A stretch of 64,000 nucleotides of DNA from Saccharopolyspora ipomoeae (GTDB taxonomy: Bacteria > Actinomycetota > Actinomycetes > Mycobacteriales > Pseudonocardiaceae). How positions within the stretch are numbered: the stretch's first letter is position 1; each line of letters starts with the position of its first letter. Shown here piece after piece: positions 53,201-62,303 of the stretch. The notes below the pieces were generated by a model. It saw nothing but the letters and a program-made list of their open reading frames with translations, was not told the DNA's origin and ran no database searches. A program made the translations under genes and the position numbers. The stretch is from the NCBI RefSeq assembly GCF_029952525.1, contig NZ_JASAOF010000009.1, forward strand, positions 1 to 64,000, given 5' to 3'.

Positions 53201-56200
53201 CCGGTGCTGCCCGCCACCGGCTACCTCGACGCGGCGCTGTCGGCCGCTGCGGTCGCGTTCGGGCCGGACCGGCCGGTGCGGGTGCGGGATCTCGAACTGC
53301 GCCAACCCCTTCCGCTGACCACCGGCACCACGGTGCACACCTCGCTGCGCACGACCGGCACCGACACCGCCCAGGTCGCCGTGCACGCCCGCTCCGCCAC
53401 CGGACGCTGGGTGCGGCACGCGGTGGCGACGGTCCGGGTCGAGTCCCCCGACCGACCCGGACCCGAGCCGCTGGGCGAGCTCCCGGACGGACGCCCCGTC
53501 GACGTCTACCGGGAGCTCGCCGAGCTCGGGCAGCACTACGGCCCGGCGTTCCGCGGTCTGCGCACCGCGCGGGCCGGGCGAGGCCGGGCTTCGGCGGGCA
53601 TCTCGCTGCCCGCGGCCGCCCCGCAGAGCCGGCACCACGTGCTGCACCCGGCGCTCGCCGACTCCTGCCTGCACGCCCTGGCCGCCGCGGCGGCCGACCG
53701 GGTCGCCGAGGATCCGGGCCTGTACCTGCCGATGTCGTTGGGCTCGGTGCGGGTGCTCGGCGACCCGGGCGACGGGGTCCGCTGCGACGCGGCGCTCGAC
53801 CCCGCCGACGAGCACGGCGACGGCCTGGTCGGCACGGTGCAGCTCGTCGACGGCTCGGGCCGCGTCCTCGTCGAGATGGCCGAGGTCTACCTGCGCCGCC
53901 TGCGCACGCCGATGCCGGTTCCGCTGGCGGACAAGACGTTCGAACTCCGCTGGGCCCGCGCGGACCGCGAACCGGTCGAGCGCCCGCGGCGGCGGTGGCT
54001 GCTGCTCGCCGACGACCCGTCCGGCCCTGAGATCGCCCGGGCCTCCGCTGACCTCGCCGGATCCGGCGACGAGACCGCGTCCCTGTCCACATCGGACATC
54101 GACGGGCTGGGGAGTCGGAAAGCGGGCTGCGACGGCGTTCTCCTCGTCGCGGGCGCACCCGAGCGCTACGACGAACCCGACGAGGCCCGGCGGCTGCTGC
54201 TGACCGCCGCCGCAGCCGCCAACGAGCTCACCGACGGCCGGTTGTGGCTGGTCACCCGCGACTCGGTCGCGATCGGTGACGAACCCGGTGCTCCCGGTCT
54301 CGCGTTCCTGCGCGGCCTGGTGCGGGTGCTGGCCTTCGAGCACCCCGAGCTGCGGGTCACCCACCTCGACCTCGACGAGCGCAGCCCGGGTGCGCTGGTC
54401 TCCGAGCTGGCGGGGGCGGCGGCCGACGACGAGGTCGCCTGGCGCGACGGCACCCGGTTCGCCGCGCGCCTGGAGCGCGTCGAGATCCCCGAACGCCCTG
54501 TGCTCCCCGCGGTGCGCGACGGAGCCTACGTCCTCACCGGCGGTCTCGGCGGGCTCGGTCTGCTGGTCGCGCGGTGGCTCGCCGAGCGCGGCGCGACCCG
54601 GATCGTGCTGTGCGGGCGCAGCGCCCCGTCCGGCCCGGCGTCGCAGGTGCTCGACGAGCTGCGCGGGCACGGCGCCGACGTGCGGGTCGTGCTGGGCGAC
54701 ATCGCCGAGGACGGCACCGCCGAGCAGCTGATCCGCGAGGCGGGCGCCGACGACGTCCCGGTGCGGGGTGTGCTGCACGCGGCCGGTGTCCTCGCCGACG
54801 CCACGGTCAGCACCCTGACCGAAGCCGACGTCGCGCGGGTGTGGCGGCCGAAGGTCGTCGGCGCTCGCAGGCTGCACGAGGCCACCGCCGGGCTCGACCT
54901 GGACTGGTGGCTGGTGTTCTCCTCGACCGCCGCGCTGTTCGGCTCACCCGGCCAGACCGCCTACGCCACCGCCAACGCCTGGCTGGACGCGTTCGTGCGG
55001 TGGCGCCGCAGCGGCGGTCTGCCTGCGGCGACGATCGAGTGGGGACCGTGGGACGAGCTCGGCGGAGCCGTCGGCCGCGACAACGCGGTGCTGCGGCCGC
55101 TCACCCCGGGCGAAGGGCTGGAAGCCCTCGAAGCCGTGCTGGCCTCCGGGCGCACCGCCACCGGCGTCACCCGCCTGGACGTGACGGGAACCCTGGAGCT
55201 GTTCCCGGAGCTGGCGCGCCGCCCGATGTTCGCGGCCCTGGCCGCCGAAACCGAGCCGACCGAACCGGAGGGCGGCGGGCCCGACGTCGAGGCGCTGCGC
55301 TCGGCGGAACCCGCGCAGGCCCACCAGGCGATCCTGGACGCGCTGGTGTCCCGCATCAGCGGCCTCGCCGGCCTGGACCCCGGCGCCCTCGACGTGACGG
55401 CTCCGCTGACCCGGCTCGGGCTGGACTCGCTGATGGCGATGCGGGCCCGCACGGCCTTCGAGCGCGACTTCGGCATGACCGTGCCGATCCCGATGCTGCT
55501 CCGGGGCGCCAGCCTGGAGGAGGTCGCCGCCCACGTCGCCGCCGAGCTCGGCCTGCACCCCGTCGAGCCCGGCGCCGCACGACCGGTGCTGGAACCGCGC
55601 GAGCAGGTCGAGCGCTGGATCGCCGCGCTGTGGCGGGAGGTCCTCGACGTCGAAGTCCTCGACGTGCACGACGACTTCTTCGCCCTCGGCGGCGACGACG
55701 TCCTGGCCGAGCGGGTGCGGGCCCGGGTCGCCGACCGCTTCCCGGACGCGCCCGAGCGGGCGAGGCTGTTCGCCCGGCCCACCATCGCCGAGATGGCCGA
55801 CCTGGTCCGGCCCTGGTTCGACGCCGCGGCCGAACCGGTCCTCGCGCTGCGCGAGACCGGCGAGCGGGCACCGCTGTTCCTGTTCCACCCGGCGGGCGGC
55901 TCGACGGGCGTCTACCGGCCGCTGGTGGAGCTGCTCTCCGACGACCAGCCCTGCCACGGCTTCGAGCGGCTCGACGACGCGCGGTCGGTCGAGGACAGCG
56001 CGGCCCGCTACATCGCCACGCTGCGCGAGATCCAGGGCAGCGGGCCGTACCGGCTGGCCGGCTGGTCGTTCGGCGGTTGCCTGGCCTACGAGGTCGCCCG
56101 GCAGCTCACCGAGCTCGGCCAGCAGGTCGACCTCGTGGCCATGATCGACTCGATCCTGCCGCTGCCCGCACCGGAATCCGCCCAGCAGGACCTGCTGCTG

Positions 56201-56662
56201 AACCGCTACGGCCGGTTCCTCGACTACGTCGAGCAGACCTACGGCACCAGCCTGGGCATCGGCGTCGAGGACCTGGCCGGGTTGCCGGAGGACGAGCAGA
56301 TCCGCTTCGTCATGGACCGCATCGCCGACCGGGTTCCGGACATGGGCGAGGCGGTGCTGCACCACCAGTACACCTCGTACGTCGACGCCCGCATCGCCGA
56401 GCGGTACCGGCCGCGCCCCTACCCGGGCCGCGTGCTGCTGTTCCGCTCCAGCGAACCGCACCCGCTGACGACCTCGCTGGACCCGCGCTACCTGCGCACC
56501 GACGACTCGCTGGGCTGGGACGAGTTCTGCTCCGACCTGCGGATCGTGCGGGTGCCCGGCGACCACGTCTCGATGATCGACCCGCCGCACGTCTCGGTGA
56601 TCGCCGACCACCTGGAAGGAGAACTGGCATGCTCGATCGCACGAGCACCGCGGATCGGCTAG
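50207..56662 (+). CDS. Type I polyketide synthase, Pks13-like ends: ACP-KS-AT-DH-KR-ACP-(dead carrier)-TE
   Basis: A single 2151-residue PKS. The N-terminal ACP carries Ser42 (FGLSSRDAV). The KS (about 95-520) has Cys261 in DSACSSS, His396 in EAHGTGT and His436 in SNLGHLEG. The AT (about 605-910) has Ser697 in GHSMGE and His801 preceded by Gly-Ala-Gly instead of the usual YAS or HAF. The DH (about 955-1200) has His993 and Asp1152. The KR has TGGLGGLG near 1445 and Ser1573/Tyr1586. A second ACP has Ser1741 (GLDSL). A third carrier-like domain has Asp1831 where serine is needed (LGGDDV). The TE has Ser1954 (GWSFGG) and His2120. There is no ER or methyltransferase. The FAAL upstream should load ACP1, AccD should supply a carboxyacyl extender, and the TE releases or transfers a long-chain product, as in mycolate condensation but with built-in reduction. 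Confidence 0.92.
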   Translation: MGDPNTLGENEIRRWLTERFAETTGLDRVDVERPLHEFGLSSRDAVALAAELGERLGRRLSPTLVWQNPTIAALAARLSGGEEIDIPRPRARGDEPIAVVGLGCRLPGGVNSPERFWELLDRGDEAIRDLPEGRWADFAPAEDWRNLPARGGFLDDVAGFDAAFFGIAPVEAAAMDPQQRLLLEVTWQALEHAGIPPRELRGSRTGVFVGMSSTEYGSLTMGELDTVDAWTGTGAAAAIAANRLSYLLDLRGPSLTTDSACSSSLVAVHQAAASLRGGESDLAVVGGVNLMLSPGITANFHRAGVLSAEGRCKPFAASADGIVRGEGCGVVLLKRLSDARRDGDRVLSLVRGTAINSDGRSNGIVAPNPDAQRALLRDAYAAADLDPAVVDYIEAHGTGTPLGDPIEAEALGEVLGASRASRRPLLLGSVKSNLGHLEGAAGLVGLIKVVLAMTRGRIPPSLHATEPSPHIDFDATRLRVADTGAAWPRYSGIARAGVSAFGFGGTNAHVVLEEWPEPDPEPEPDGAVPHAFALSARTESALRRRAADLAEGLEGAPLGDVAAALVTRRDHLAHRAAVVAADRDELAEKLRSLAGDGVHVGETVGTGLVFVFSGYGSQWAGMGRRLLETEPSFRSAVDDLDPLFAQGTGFSLREVLGGDLTESDLAARQQVLFGVQVALAAVWRAHGVEPDAIVGHSMGEVAAAVVAGALPFADGLRVMVTRSRLLANLDSGGAGRMAAVELSAAEFAELAADHPDVSIAVHTSPTQCTVTGDAAQVEALVARVEARGRMARSLDVGGAGHSPAVDPVLDEFRSRLGELNPTEPEIRCYSSVLDDPTGVPEFDEHYWAANLRRPVRFTQALAAAMADGHRTFLEISPHPIARFAVEGTAGAARVAALPTLVRDADDQRSLLGAMAALHVAGHETALRTRYPRGPVVDLPGPVWEHQRHWTRPRRRRASGEHPLLGTHVEVPDADLHVWRGEVGTDGQPWLADHVVHDVPVLPATGYLDAALSAAAVAFGPDRPVRVRDLELRQPLPLTTGTTVHTSLRTTGTDTAQVAVHARSATGRWVRHAVATVRVESPDRPGPEPLGELPDGRPVDVYRELAELGQHYGPAFRGLRTARAGRGRASAGISLPAAAPQSRHHVLHPALADSCLHALAAAAADRVAEDPGLYLPMSLGSVRVLGDPGDGVRCDAALDPADEHGDGLVGTVQLVDGSGRVLVEMAEVYLRRLRTPMPVPLADKTFELRWARADREPVERPRRRWLLLADDPSGPEIARASADLAGSGDETASLSTSDIDGLGSRKAGCDGVLLVAGAPERYDEPDEARRLLLTAAAAANELTDGRLWLVTRDSVAIGDEPGAPGLAFLRGLVRVLAFEHPELRVTHLDLDERSPGALVSELAGAAADDEVAWRDGTRFAARLERVEIPERPVLPAVRDGAYVLTGGLGGLGLLVARWLAERGATRIVLCGRSAPSGPASQVLDELRGHGADVRVVLGDIAEDGTAEQLIREAGADDVPVRGVLHAAGVLADATVSTLTEADVARVWRPKVVGARRLHEATAGLDLDWWLVFSSTAALFGSPGQTAYATANAWLDAFVRWRRSGGLPAATIEWGPWDELGGAVGRDNAVLRPLTPGEGLEALEAVLASGRTATGVTRLDVTGTLELFPELARRPMFAALAAETEPTEPEGGGPDVEALRSAEPAQAHQAILDALVSRISGLAGLDPGALDVTAPLTRLGLDSLMAMRARTAFERDFGMTVPIPMLLRGASLEEVAAHVAAELGLHPVEPGAARPVLEPREQVERWIAALWREVLDVEVLDVHDDFFALGGDDVLAERVRARVADRFPDAPERARLFARPTIAEMADLVRPWFDAAAEPVLALRETGERAPLFLFHPAGGSTGVYRPLVELLSDDQPCHGFERLDDARSVEDSAARYIATLREIQGSGPYRLAGWSFGGCLAYEVARQLTELGQQVDLVAMIDSILPLPAPESAQQDLLLNRYGRFLDYVEQTYGTSLGIGVEDLAGLPEDEQIRFVMDRIADRVPDMGEAVLHHQYTSYVDARIAERYRPRPYPGRVLLFRSSEPHPLTTSLDPRYLRTDDSLGWDEFCSDLRIVRVPGDHVSMIDPPHVSVIADHLEGELACSIARAPRIG

Positions 56663-58194
56663 GCGACCTCAACGCCCGCCACGAGGAGGTCACCAGGGTC
56701 GCCGAGAAGCGCGCGCGGGACCGCCAGCACGCCAAGGGCAAGCTCACCGCGCGCGAGCGCATCGAGGAGCTGCTCGACGCCGACTCGTTCGTCGAGCTCG
56801 ACGAGTTCGCCCGGCATCGCTGCACCGACTTCGGGATGGACCGCCACCGGCCCTACGGCGACGGCGTGGTCACCGGGCACGGCACCGTCGACGGCCGGCC
56901 GGTGTGCGTGTTCTCGCAGGACTTCACCGTGTTCGGCGGCAGCATGGGGGAGACCTTCGGGCGCAAGGTGCTCAAGGTGATGGAGCTGGCGATGGACATC
57001 GGCTGCCCGGTCGTGGGCATCAACGACTCCGGAGGTGCCCGCATCCAGGAGGGCGTGGAGTCGCTGGCCTACTACGCCGAGCTCGGCAGGCTCAACACCC
57101 ACGCCTCGGGCGTGATCCCGCAGCTGTCCATGATCACCGGCCCGTGCGCGGGAGGAGCGGTGTACTCCCCGGCCATCACCGACTTCACCGTCATGGTGGA
57201 GGGCACCTCGCACATGTTCGTCACCGGGCCCGACGTCGTCCAGGCCGTCTCCGGCGAGCGGCCGGACGTCGCCGAGCTGGGCGGGCCCGCCACCAACGGT
57301 TCCGTGTCGGGCAACGCCCACTACGTGGCGCCTGACGAGCAGGACGCGTTCTCCTGGGTGCGCGCCCTGCTCGGCTACCTGCCCGCCAACAACCTGGAGC
57401 AACCACCGATCTACGAGCCGGAGGAACCCCTCGCGCGGCAGGAGGAGCTCGACGAGATCGTCCCCGACTCGGAGAACCAGGGCTACGACATGTACGACGT
57501 GATCGAGCGCCTGGTGGACGGGGGCGAGTTCCTGGAGGTCCACGACCGGTTCGCGCCCAACATGATCTGCGCGTTCGCCCGGATCGAGGGGCGCACCGTC
57601 GGCGTGGTGGCCAACCAGCCGCAGCACCTCGCCGGGGTGATCGACATCGACGCCTCGGAGAAGGCCGCGCGGTTCGTGCGGTTCTGCGACGCCTTCAACG
57701 TCCCGCTGCTGACCCTGGCCGACGTGCCGGGGTACCTGCCCAGCGTGGCGCAGGAGCGCGGCGGCATCATCCGGCGCGGCGCGAAGCTCATCTACGCCTA
57801 CGCGGAGGCCACGGTGCCGAAGGTGACCGTGGTGGTGCGCAAGGCCTACGGCGGTGGCTACGCGGTGATGGGCTCCAAGCACCTGGGCGCGGACGTGAAC
57901 ATCGCCTGGCCGACCGCGGAGATCGCGGTGATGGGAGCGCCTGGTGCCGCGGCGATCCTGCACCGCAAGCGCCTGGCCGAGACCGACGAGCCGCAGCGCG
58001 CCGCCTTGCACGCGCGGCTCACCGCCGAGTACGCCGAGGCATTCGCCACCCCCTACCGGGCGGCCGAGCGCGGCCACGTGGACATGGTCGTGCAGCCGTC
58101 CCGCACCCGCCACCAGATCGCGCGGGCGCTGCGGGTGCTGCGCACCAAGCGCAGGACCCTGCCAGCCAAGAAGCACGGGAACATCCCGCTGTGA
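56629..58194 (+). CDS. Acyl-CoA carboxylase carboxyltransferase subunit (AccD4/PccB-like)
   Basis: A 521-residue carboxyltransferase. GKLTARERIEELLDADSFVE opens it, the crotonase-type halves have VVGINDSGGARIQEGVESLA and VPGYLPSVAQERGGIIRRGAK, and KAYGGGYAVMGSKHLGAD is the second oxyanion region. It carboxylates an acyl-CoA using biotin carboxylated by an AccA3-type partner encoded elsewhere. AAGGAG precedes the ATG at 56629, so it overlaps the PKS end by 34 nt. Its place directly after a Pks13-like gene matches accD4 of mycobacteria, which carboxylates the long alpha branch; here it probably makes the PKS extender. Propionyl-CoA cannot be excluded as substrate. Confidence 0.93.
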   Translation: MLDRTSTADRLGDLNARHEEVTRVAEKRARDRQHAKGKLTARERIEELLDADSFVELDEFARHRCTDFGMDRHRPYGDGVVTGHGTVDGRPVCVFSQDFTVFGGSMGETFGRKVLKVMELAMDIGCPVVGINDSGGARIQEGVESLAYYAELGRLNTHASGVIPQLSMITGPCAGGAVYSPAITDFTVMVEGTSHMFVTGPDVVQAVSGERPDVAELGGPATNGSVSGNAHYVAPDEQDAFSWVRALLGYLPANNLEQPPIYEPEEPLARQEELDEIVPDSENQGYDMYDVIERLVDGGEFLEVHDRFAPNMICAFARIEGRTVGVVANQPQHLAGVIDIDASEKAARFVRFCDAFNVPLLTLADVPGYLPSVAQERGGIIRRGAKLIYAYAEATVPKVTVVVRKAYGGGYAVMGSKHLGADVNIAWPTAEIAVMGAPGAAAILHRKRLAETDEPQRAALHARLTAEYAEAFATPYRAAERGHVDMVVQPSRTRHQIARALRVLRTKRRTLPAKKHGNIPL

Positions 58195-59180
58195 GCGGGG
58201 GAGCCCGCGTCCTCGCGGCGATGATCGCGCTGCTGCTGGCAGTGGCGGCCGCTCCGGCCTCGGCGGTGCCGGGACCGGCTGCCGACGACGGCGCCCGGGT
58301 GATCCGGGAGTCCAGAGTGGACGAACGCGAGGTGGACCTGGAGATCGCCTCCCCGGCGCTGGGCGGGGCCGCGGTGGTCCGGCTGCTGCTGCCCACCCGC
58401 TGGGCGGAGCGGCCGGACCGGACCTGGCCGGTGCTGTACCTGCTGCACGGCTGCTGCGAGACGGCCGACTACCAGGGCTGGACCTGGTTCACCGACGTCG
58501 AGGAGTTCACCGCCGACCAGGACGTGCTGGTGGTGATGCCCAGCGGGGGACCGGCCGGGATGTACTCGCCGTGGTGGAACTTCGGCGCGCGCGGGGCGCC
58601 GGACTGGGAGCGGTTCCACGTCACCGAGCTGCGCCAGATCCTGGAGCGCGGCTACCGGGCCGGGAGCTCCCGGGCGGTGGCGGGAGTGTCGATGGGCGGC
58701 TACGGCGCCCTGGCCTACGCCTACCGGAACCCGGGGACGTTCGGTGCGGCCGCGTCGTTCAGCGGCATCCCGAACACGCTGTTCCCGGGTGCTCCGGCGG
58801 TGATCAAGGGTCTGCTGGTGCGGGAGGGGTACAACCCGTACGCGCTGTGGGGGGACGAGGTGCTCGACCACCGGATCTGGGCGGCGCACAACCCGTTCGA
58901 CCACGTGGACCGGCTGCGCGGCGTCGGGCTGTACGTCTCGGCGGGGAACGGGCTCACCGGGCCGCTGGACCGGCCGGGTGCGGTGGATCCGTTGGAACCG
59001 GCGTCGCTGGCGAGCTCGAAGAGCTTCACCGACCGGCTCGCGGAGCGGGGAATTGCGGTGACCGCGCACTTCTACGCCAGCGGAACGCACGATTGGCCCT
59101 ACTGGCAACGGGAACTGCGCGCGGCGTGGCCGGTCCTTTCGGCAGCGCTCGGGTTGGAACCCGGCAAATCCGGCGCCTAG
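58191..59180 (+). CDS. Secreted antigen 85-like esterase/acyltransferase
   Basis: A 329-residue exported alpha/beta hydrolase starting with GTG overlapping the accD stop. Residues 1-26 are a signal peptide (VLAAMIALLLAVAAAPASA). YLLHGCCETADYQGW gives the oxyanion region, AGVSMGGYGALAYAY contains Ser167, and His300 is in GTHDWPYWQRELRAAWPVL, very like the GTHSWEYWG end of mycobacterial antigen 85. Antigen 85 proteins transfer mycolic acids between trehalose and the wall. Here the enzyme probably moves or hydrolyses the lipid made by the PKS. Acyltransferase versus plain esterase cannot be decided from sequence. Confidence 0.88.
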   Translation: MSGGARVLAAMIALLLAVAAAPASAVPGPAADDGARVIRESRVDEREVDLEIASPALGGAAVVRLLLPTRWAERPDRTWPVLYLLHGCCETADYQGWTWFTDVEEFTADQDVLVVMPSGGPAGMYSPWWNFGARGAPDWERFHVTELRQILERGYRAGSSRAVAGVSMGGYGALAYAYRNPGTFGAAASFSGIPNTLFPGAPAVIKGLLVREGYNPYALWGDEVLDHRIWAAHNPFDHVDRLRGVGLYVSAGNGLTGPLDRPGAVDPLEPASLASSKSFTDRLAERGIAVTAHFYASGTHDWPYWQRELRAAWPVLSAALGLEPGKSGA

Positions 59181-59473
59181 CGGGAATCGGGTCGACCTCG
59201 TGGAAAAACCGACGATGTGGCCGGGTTCGTCGCATCGAATGGTTTTTCTCGCGCCGAGAGGGGAAATATGGGAAAGATGGTGATGTGAAGCTTCTTCGCA
59301 ATTCCCAGGTCATGATGGTTCACTGGGTGCGCGGAGGGGCGAGCGGCGCGTGCGGAACGGGTTTTTGTCATCGCGGCACAACCGCGAATCGCAAAATTAG
59401 CACCCGCCGGAAGAACCACCACTCGAATAGCCGAAAGCGCCGGTTGCTTCCGCAAAGTCGGAGTGGGGTGCGT

Positions 59474-59502
59474 TTGACAGTTCCCGCTGCCGTCCATATG
59501 TT
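59474..59502 (+). promoter_or_regulatory. Consensus-like promoter of the PucR-type gene
   Basis: TTGACA (59474-59479), a 17-bp spacer and TATGTT (59497-59502) form the best sigma-70-type promoter in the window, about 65 bp before the start at 59567. The rest of the 386-bp gap 59181-59566 is comparatively A/T-rich and shows no convincing gene. Confidence 0.7.
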
Positions 59503-59566
59503 TTCGTGATTGCACGCGTGTTGCCGAATGATTCACCGCCCCGAAATTGCTGCGACTGGGGGAGAG

Positions 59567-60883
59567 ATGGCGATCGACGTCGGATCCGGATCCGTCCGCG
59601 AAGGAGGGCCGCGCGAAGGAACCCAGTTCGGAGTCGGCCGGCGGACCGATCCCCGACGCCGGATCTCCGCCCCGCACAACGAGAGGAGCGCTCCCCAGGT
59701 CGAGAAGGGCTGCGCCAGGCAGTTGTTCACCGCGCTGCCCAAGGAGATCGCCGACGGGTTCCGCCCCTACGTCACCCCGCTGGCCAAGGCGATCGTGCGC
59801 GAGATCCAGGGCGTGGTCCCGGAGTACGCGCAACCGCTGGACACCGCGTTCGGCGTGTACTTCACCCGGGGCATCGAGCAGGCGATCCTCCAGCCGCTCA
59901 ACAACATCCGGGAAGAGGAGGACGGTGCCGACGACTGGTCGGAGTACTTCCGCCTGATGGGCAAGCTGGAGTTCGCCGCCGGTCGCGGTCTGCAGAGCCT
60001 GCAGACGGCCTACCGGGTGGGCGGGCGCGTCGCCTGGCGGCACTTCGCCGAGTTCGGCAAGAAGCTCGACGTGCAGGTGGACCTGATGTGCCTGTGCGCC
60101 GAGGCGATCTTCGCCTACGTCGACGACCTCTCGAAGCTGTCGTTCGAGGGCTACTCCACCGCCCAGGAACGCGCCGTGGGCACCCTGGCCCGGCGCAGGC
60201 GACGGCTGCTCGAACTGCTGCTGGCCGAACCGCCCGCCTCACCGCAGTCCGTCGGCGACCTCGCCGACAGCGCCCGGTGGGACGTGCCGGAGTGGGTCAC
60301 CCTGGTCGCGCTGGAACCGGTCTCCGACGACCCGGACGACCCGCGTCTGGACGACGACGTGCTGGTCAACCTCGAAGGCGCGACGCCCTGCCTGCTGATC
60401 CCCGACGAGCCGCGCGACCCGGCGGGCCTGGTCGCCGAGCTCGGCGGCCGGCGCGCGGCGATGGCCCCCAAGGTCCGGATCGGCGACGCCGCCCGGTCGC
60501 TGCGCTGGGCGCGGCACGCGATCGACCTGGTGCAGCGCGGCGTGCTCCCGAACCGCGCGCTGACCCGCTGCGCCGACCACCTCACCACGCTCTGGCTGCT
60601 CAGCGACGAGTTCCTGGTCACCCAGATCGGCGCCCGCTGCCTCACCCCGCTCGACGAGCTCACCGTCAAGCAGCGCGCCCGCCTCAGCGAAACCCTGCTG
60701 GTCTGGCTGCAATCCCGAGGCAGCGCCCGGGAACTCGCCGAACGCCTCGGCATCCACCCGCAAACCGTCCGCTACCGCATGAACAAGCTGGAACAGCTCT
60801 TCGGCGACCGCCTCACCGACCCCGACGACCGCCTCGACATGGAGCTCGCCCTCCGCGCCGAAACCCTCCTGATGCGCGGTTGA
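59567..60883 (+). CDS. PucR-type helix-turn-helix regulator
   Basis: A 438-residue regulator. The C-terminal PucR helix-turn-helix (ARELAERLGIHPQTVRYRMNKLEQLFG) is clear. The preceding part (about 70-390) resembles the CdaR/GGDEF-like sensor region of actinomycete PucR proteins (YRVGGRVAWRHFAEFGKKLD), with no N-terminal PucR domain. The ATG at 59567 follows GGGGGAG. An in-frame ATG upstream at 59510 lies at the expected transcription start and is not used. Its strong promoter suggests independent expression. It could control the adjacent lipid locus, but this is only positional. Confidence 0.85.
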   Translation: MAIDVGSGSVREGGPREGTQFGVGRRTDPRRRISAPHNERSAPQVEKGCARQLFTALPKEIADGFRPYVTPLAKAIVREIQGVVPEYAQPLDTAFGVYFTRGIEQAILQPLNNIREEEDGADDWSEYFRLMGKLEFAAGRGLQSLQTAYRVGGRVAWRHFAEFGKKLDVQVDLMCLCAEAIFAYVDDLSKLSFEGYSTAQERAVGTLARRRRRLLELLLAEPPASPQSVGDLADSARWDVPEWVTLVALEPVSDDPDDPRLDDDVLVNLEGATPCLLIPDEPRDPAGLVAELGGRRAAMAPKVRIGDAARSLRWARHAIDLVQRGVLPNRALTRCADHLTTLWLLSDEFLVTQIGARCLTPLDELTVKQRARLSETLLVWLQSRGSARELAERLGIHPQTVRYRMNKLEQLFGDRLTDPDDRLDMELALRAETLLMRG

Positions 60884-60908
60884 GAACGGTTTCCGCTCAC
60901 TTTGCATG

Positions 60909-61083
60909 GCGGTGCGGGTAGCGGAACCTGAGCGCCTTCGTGGACTCCGTGCGCCGCTCCTTGAGTATTCGAATACGCGGCGTCCCGGCGTACTCGCCAC
61001 GAAGGCGCTCAGGTTCCCCCGGAGGAGACAACGCGGCGGTGCCAGTGCCTCAGGTGGTGGAAGAGAATGCGGCTCCGCCGCAT
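60909..61083 (+). repeat. Dispersed 175-bp palindromic repeat, full copy 2
   Basis: The outer arms, 60923-60943 (GGAACCTGAGCGCC..) and 60997-61017, are a perfect 21-bp inverted repeat around a 53-nt centre that itself contains the palindrome GTATTCGAATAC (60965-60976). The tail has ATGCGGC-TCC-GCCGCAT (61067-61083). It fills the gap between the PucR-type gene (stop 60883) and the convergent GntR gene (stop 61093), where it may end transcription. It differs from copy 1 at about a dozen positions. Confidence 0.92.
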
Positions 61084-61092
61084 GGGCAAGAA

Positions 61093-61803
61093 TTAGCCCT
61101 CACCGGGGAGTTCGCGGCCTTCGAGGATGTCGATGGGCTTGCGGGCCCGGACGGGTCCGAACAGCAGGGCCTGGGCCGCGCCGACCATGTGGTCCTGGAT
61201 GATCGTCTGCGTCTTGACCGGGTCGCCGGACTCGATCGCGGTGACGATCTCCAGGTGCCGTTCGGCGCTCATGTTCGACACCGCCCGCTCCTGGCCCCGG
61301 TACATGATGCACATCCGCATCGGGCCCTCCAGGAGCTTCCACGAGCGCAGCAGCGCGTCGTTGCCGGTGAGCTCGCACAGCATCTCGTGGAAGCCCAGGT
61401 CGGCCACGATCTGGGCCTCCAGCGAGACCCGCGCGGCCGCCGCCATCTCGTCGACGGCGGCCCGCAGGCTCGCGCAGTGCTGGTCGCGGTAGTGGCTCGC
61501 GGCCAGCGTCTCGCCCGCGACGCCTTCGAGCGCGGCGCGGACGGTGAAGGTGTTGATGATGTCCTTCTCGTCGATGTCGCGGACCGCGACGCGCCCCCGC
61601 TCGCCGTACTCGACGAGGCCCTCCTGCTGGAGCTCGCGCAGCGCCTCGCGCAGCGTGCCGCGGCTGATGCCGAGCTGCTCGGACACCTGGACCTCGCCGA
61701 GGTGGGTGCCGGGAGGGAACGTGCCGGTGGTGATGGCCTTGCGCAGCGAGTCCACGGCCTGCTGCCGCAGATTGCGACCGTCCTTGCTACCACGGCTCGC
61801 CAC
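61093..61803 (-). CDS. GntR/FCD-family regulator of the tetrose/triose operon
   Basis: A 236-residue regulator started at the GTG at 61803, which has GAGGAGG upstream; a longer reading to 61917 would enter the 3' end of the isomerase gene. The winged helix is VQVSEQLGISRGTLREALRELQQEGLVEY and the FCD domain contains FHEMLCELTGNDALLRSW. It is the third gene of a minus-strand operon behind the dihydroxyacetone-kinase-like gene and the RpiB-like gene, so it probably regulates them. Confidence 0.88.
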   Translation of the reverse strand: MASRGSKDGRNLRQQAVDSLRKAITTGTFPPGTHLGEVQVSEQLGISRGTLREALRELQQEGLVEYGERGRVAVRDIDEKDIINTFTVRAALEGVAGETLAASHYRDQHCASLRAAVDEMAAAARVSLEAQIVADLGFHEMLCELTGNDALLRSWKLLEGPMRMCIMYRGQERAVSNMSAERHLEIVTAIESGDPVKTQTIIQDHMVGAAQALLFGPVRARKPIDILEGRELPGEG

Positions 61804-61838
61804 TCGCGTCCTCCTCGGTCGCCCGCCCTCGGCGGGTG

Positions 61839-62303
61839 TCAGCACCGCTCGTACTCGGCAATCAACTCTACCTTCGCCGCGCTGGCGGACTGGTGGTCGA
61901 ACTCGAAACCGAGCCATTCGGCCACCAGGCGGCGTGCGAGTTCGAGACCGACGACGCGCTGGCCGAACGTCACGACCTGGCAGTTGTTGGACAGCACCGA
62001 GCGCTCCACGGAGTAGGAGTCGTGGGCGGTGGTGGCCCGCACCCCGGCGACCTTGTTGGCCGACAGCGCCATGCCGATGCCGGTGCCGCAGATCAGCACC
62101 GCCCGGTCGGCGCGCCCGTCGCGGATCGCCTCGCCCGCCGCGAGCCCGATCTCCGGGTAGGGGCGGTGCACGTCCTCGGCGCCCCGGTGCACGCCGAGGT
62201 CGATGACCTCGCCGACCCGGGGGTCGGCGCGCAGGTCCTCGGCGATGCGCTCCTTGTAGTCGAGTCCGGCGTCGTCGCAGCCGACCACGATCCGGTAGGT
62301 CAT
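61839..62303 (-). CDS. RpiB/LacAB-family sugar-phosphate isomerase
   Basis: A 154-residue RpiB-fold isomerase. IVVGCDDAGLDYKERI replaces the common GsDHAG motif with CDDAG, ICGTGIGMALSANKV is the phosphate/anion-hole region and ATTAHDSYSVERSVLSNNCQV is the second half of the site. True ribose-5-phosphate isomerases keep DHAG; the DDAG variant is typical of the erythrulose-4-phosphate isomerase-like group used in tetritol breakdown. It overlaps the kinase gene by four bases. Substrate assignment is inferred from linkage and this motif. Confidence 0.85.
   Translation of the reverse strand: MTYRIVVGCDDAGLDYKERIAEDLRADPRVGEVIDLGVHRGAEDVHRPYPEIGLAAGEAIRDGRADRAVLICGTGIGMALSANKVAGVRATTAHDSYSVERSVLSNNCQVVTFGQRVVGLELARRLVAEWLGFEFDHQSASAAKVELIAEYERC

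Noticed and set aside
50858-54877. Very long open frame antisense to the PKS (and similar ones antisense to the oxidase at 1756 and the FAAL)
   Set aside because: Almost all third positions are G or C, so antisense frames stay open by chance. The translations are low-complexity Arg/Ala/Gly/His/Val-rich strings without any domain, and the plus-strand frames carry complete catalytic motifs.
48468-59180. True mycolic acid biosynthesis
   Set aside because: The set is incomplete for mycolates in this window, the PKS has DH and KR domains that Pks13 lacks, and the inferred host group does not make mycolates. Only a mycolate-like condensation is proposed.
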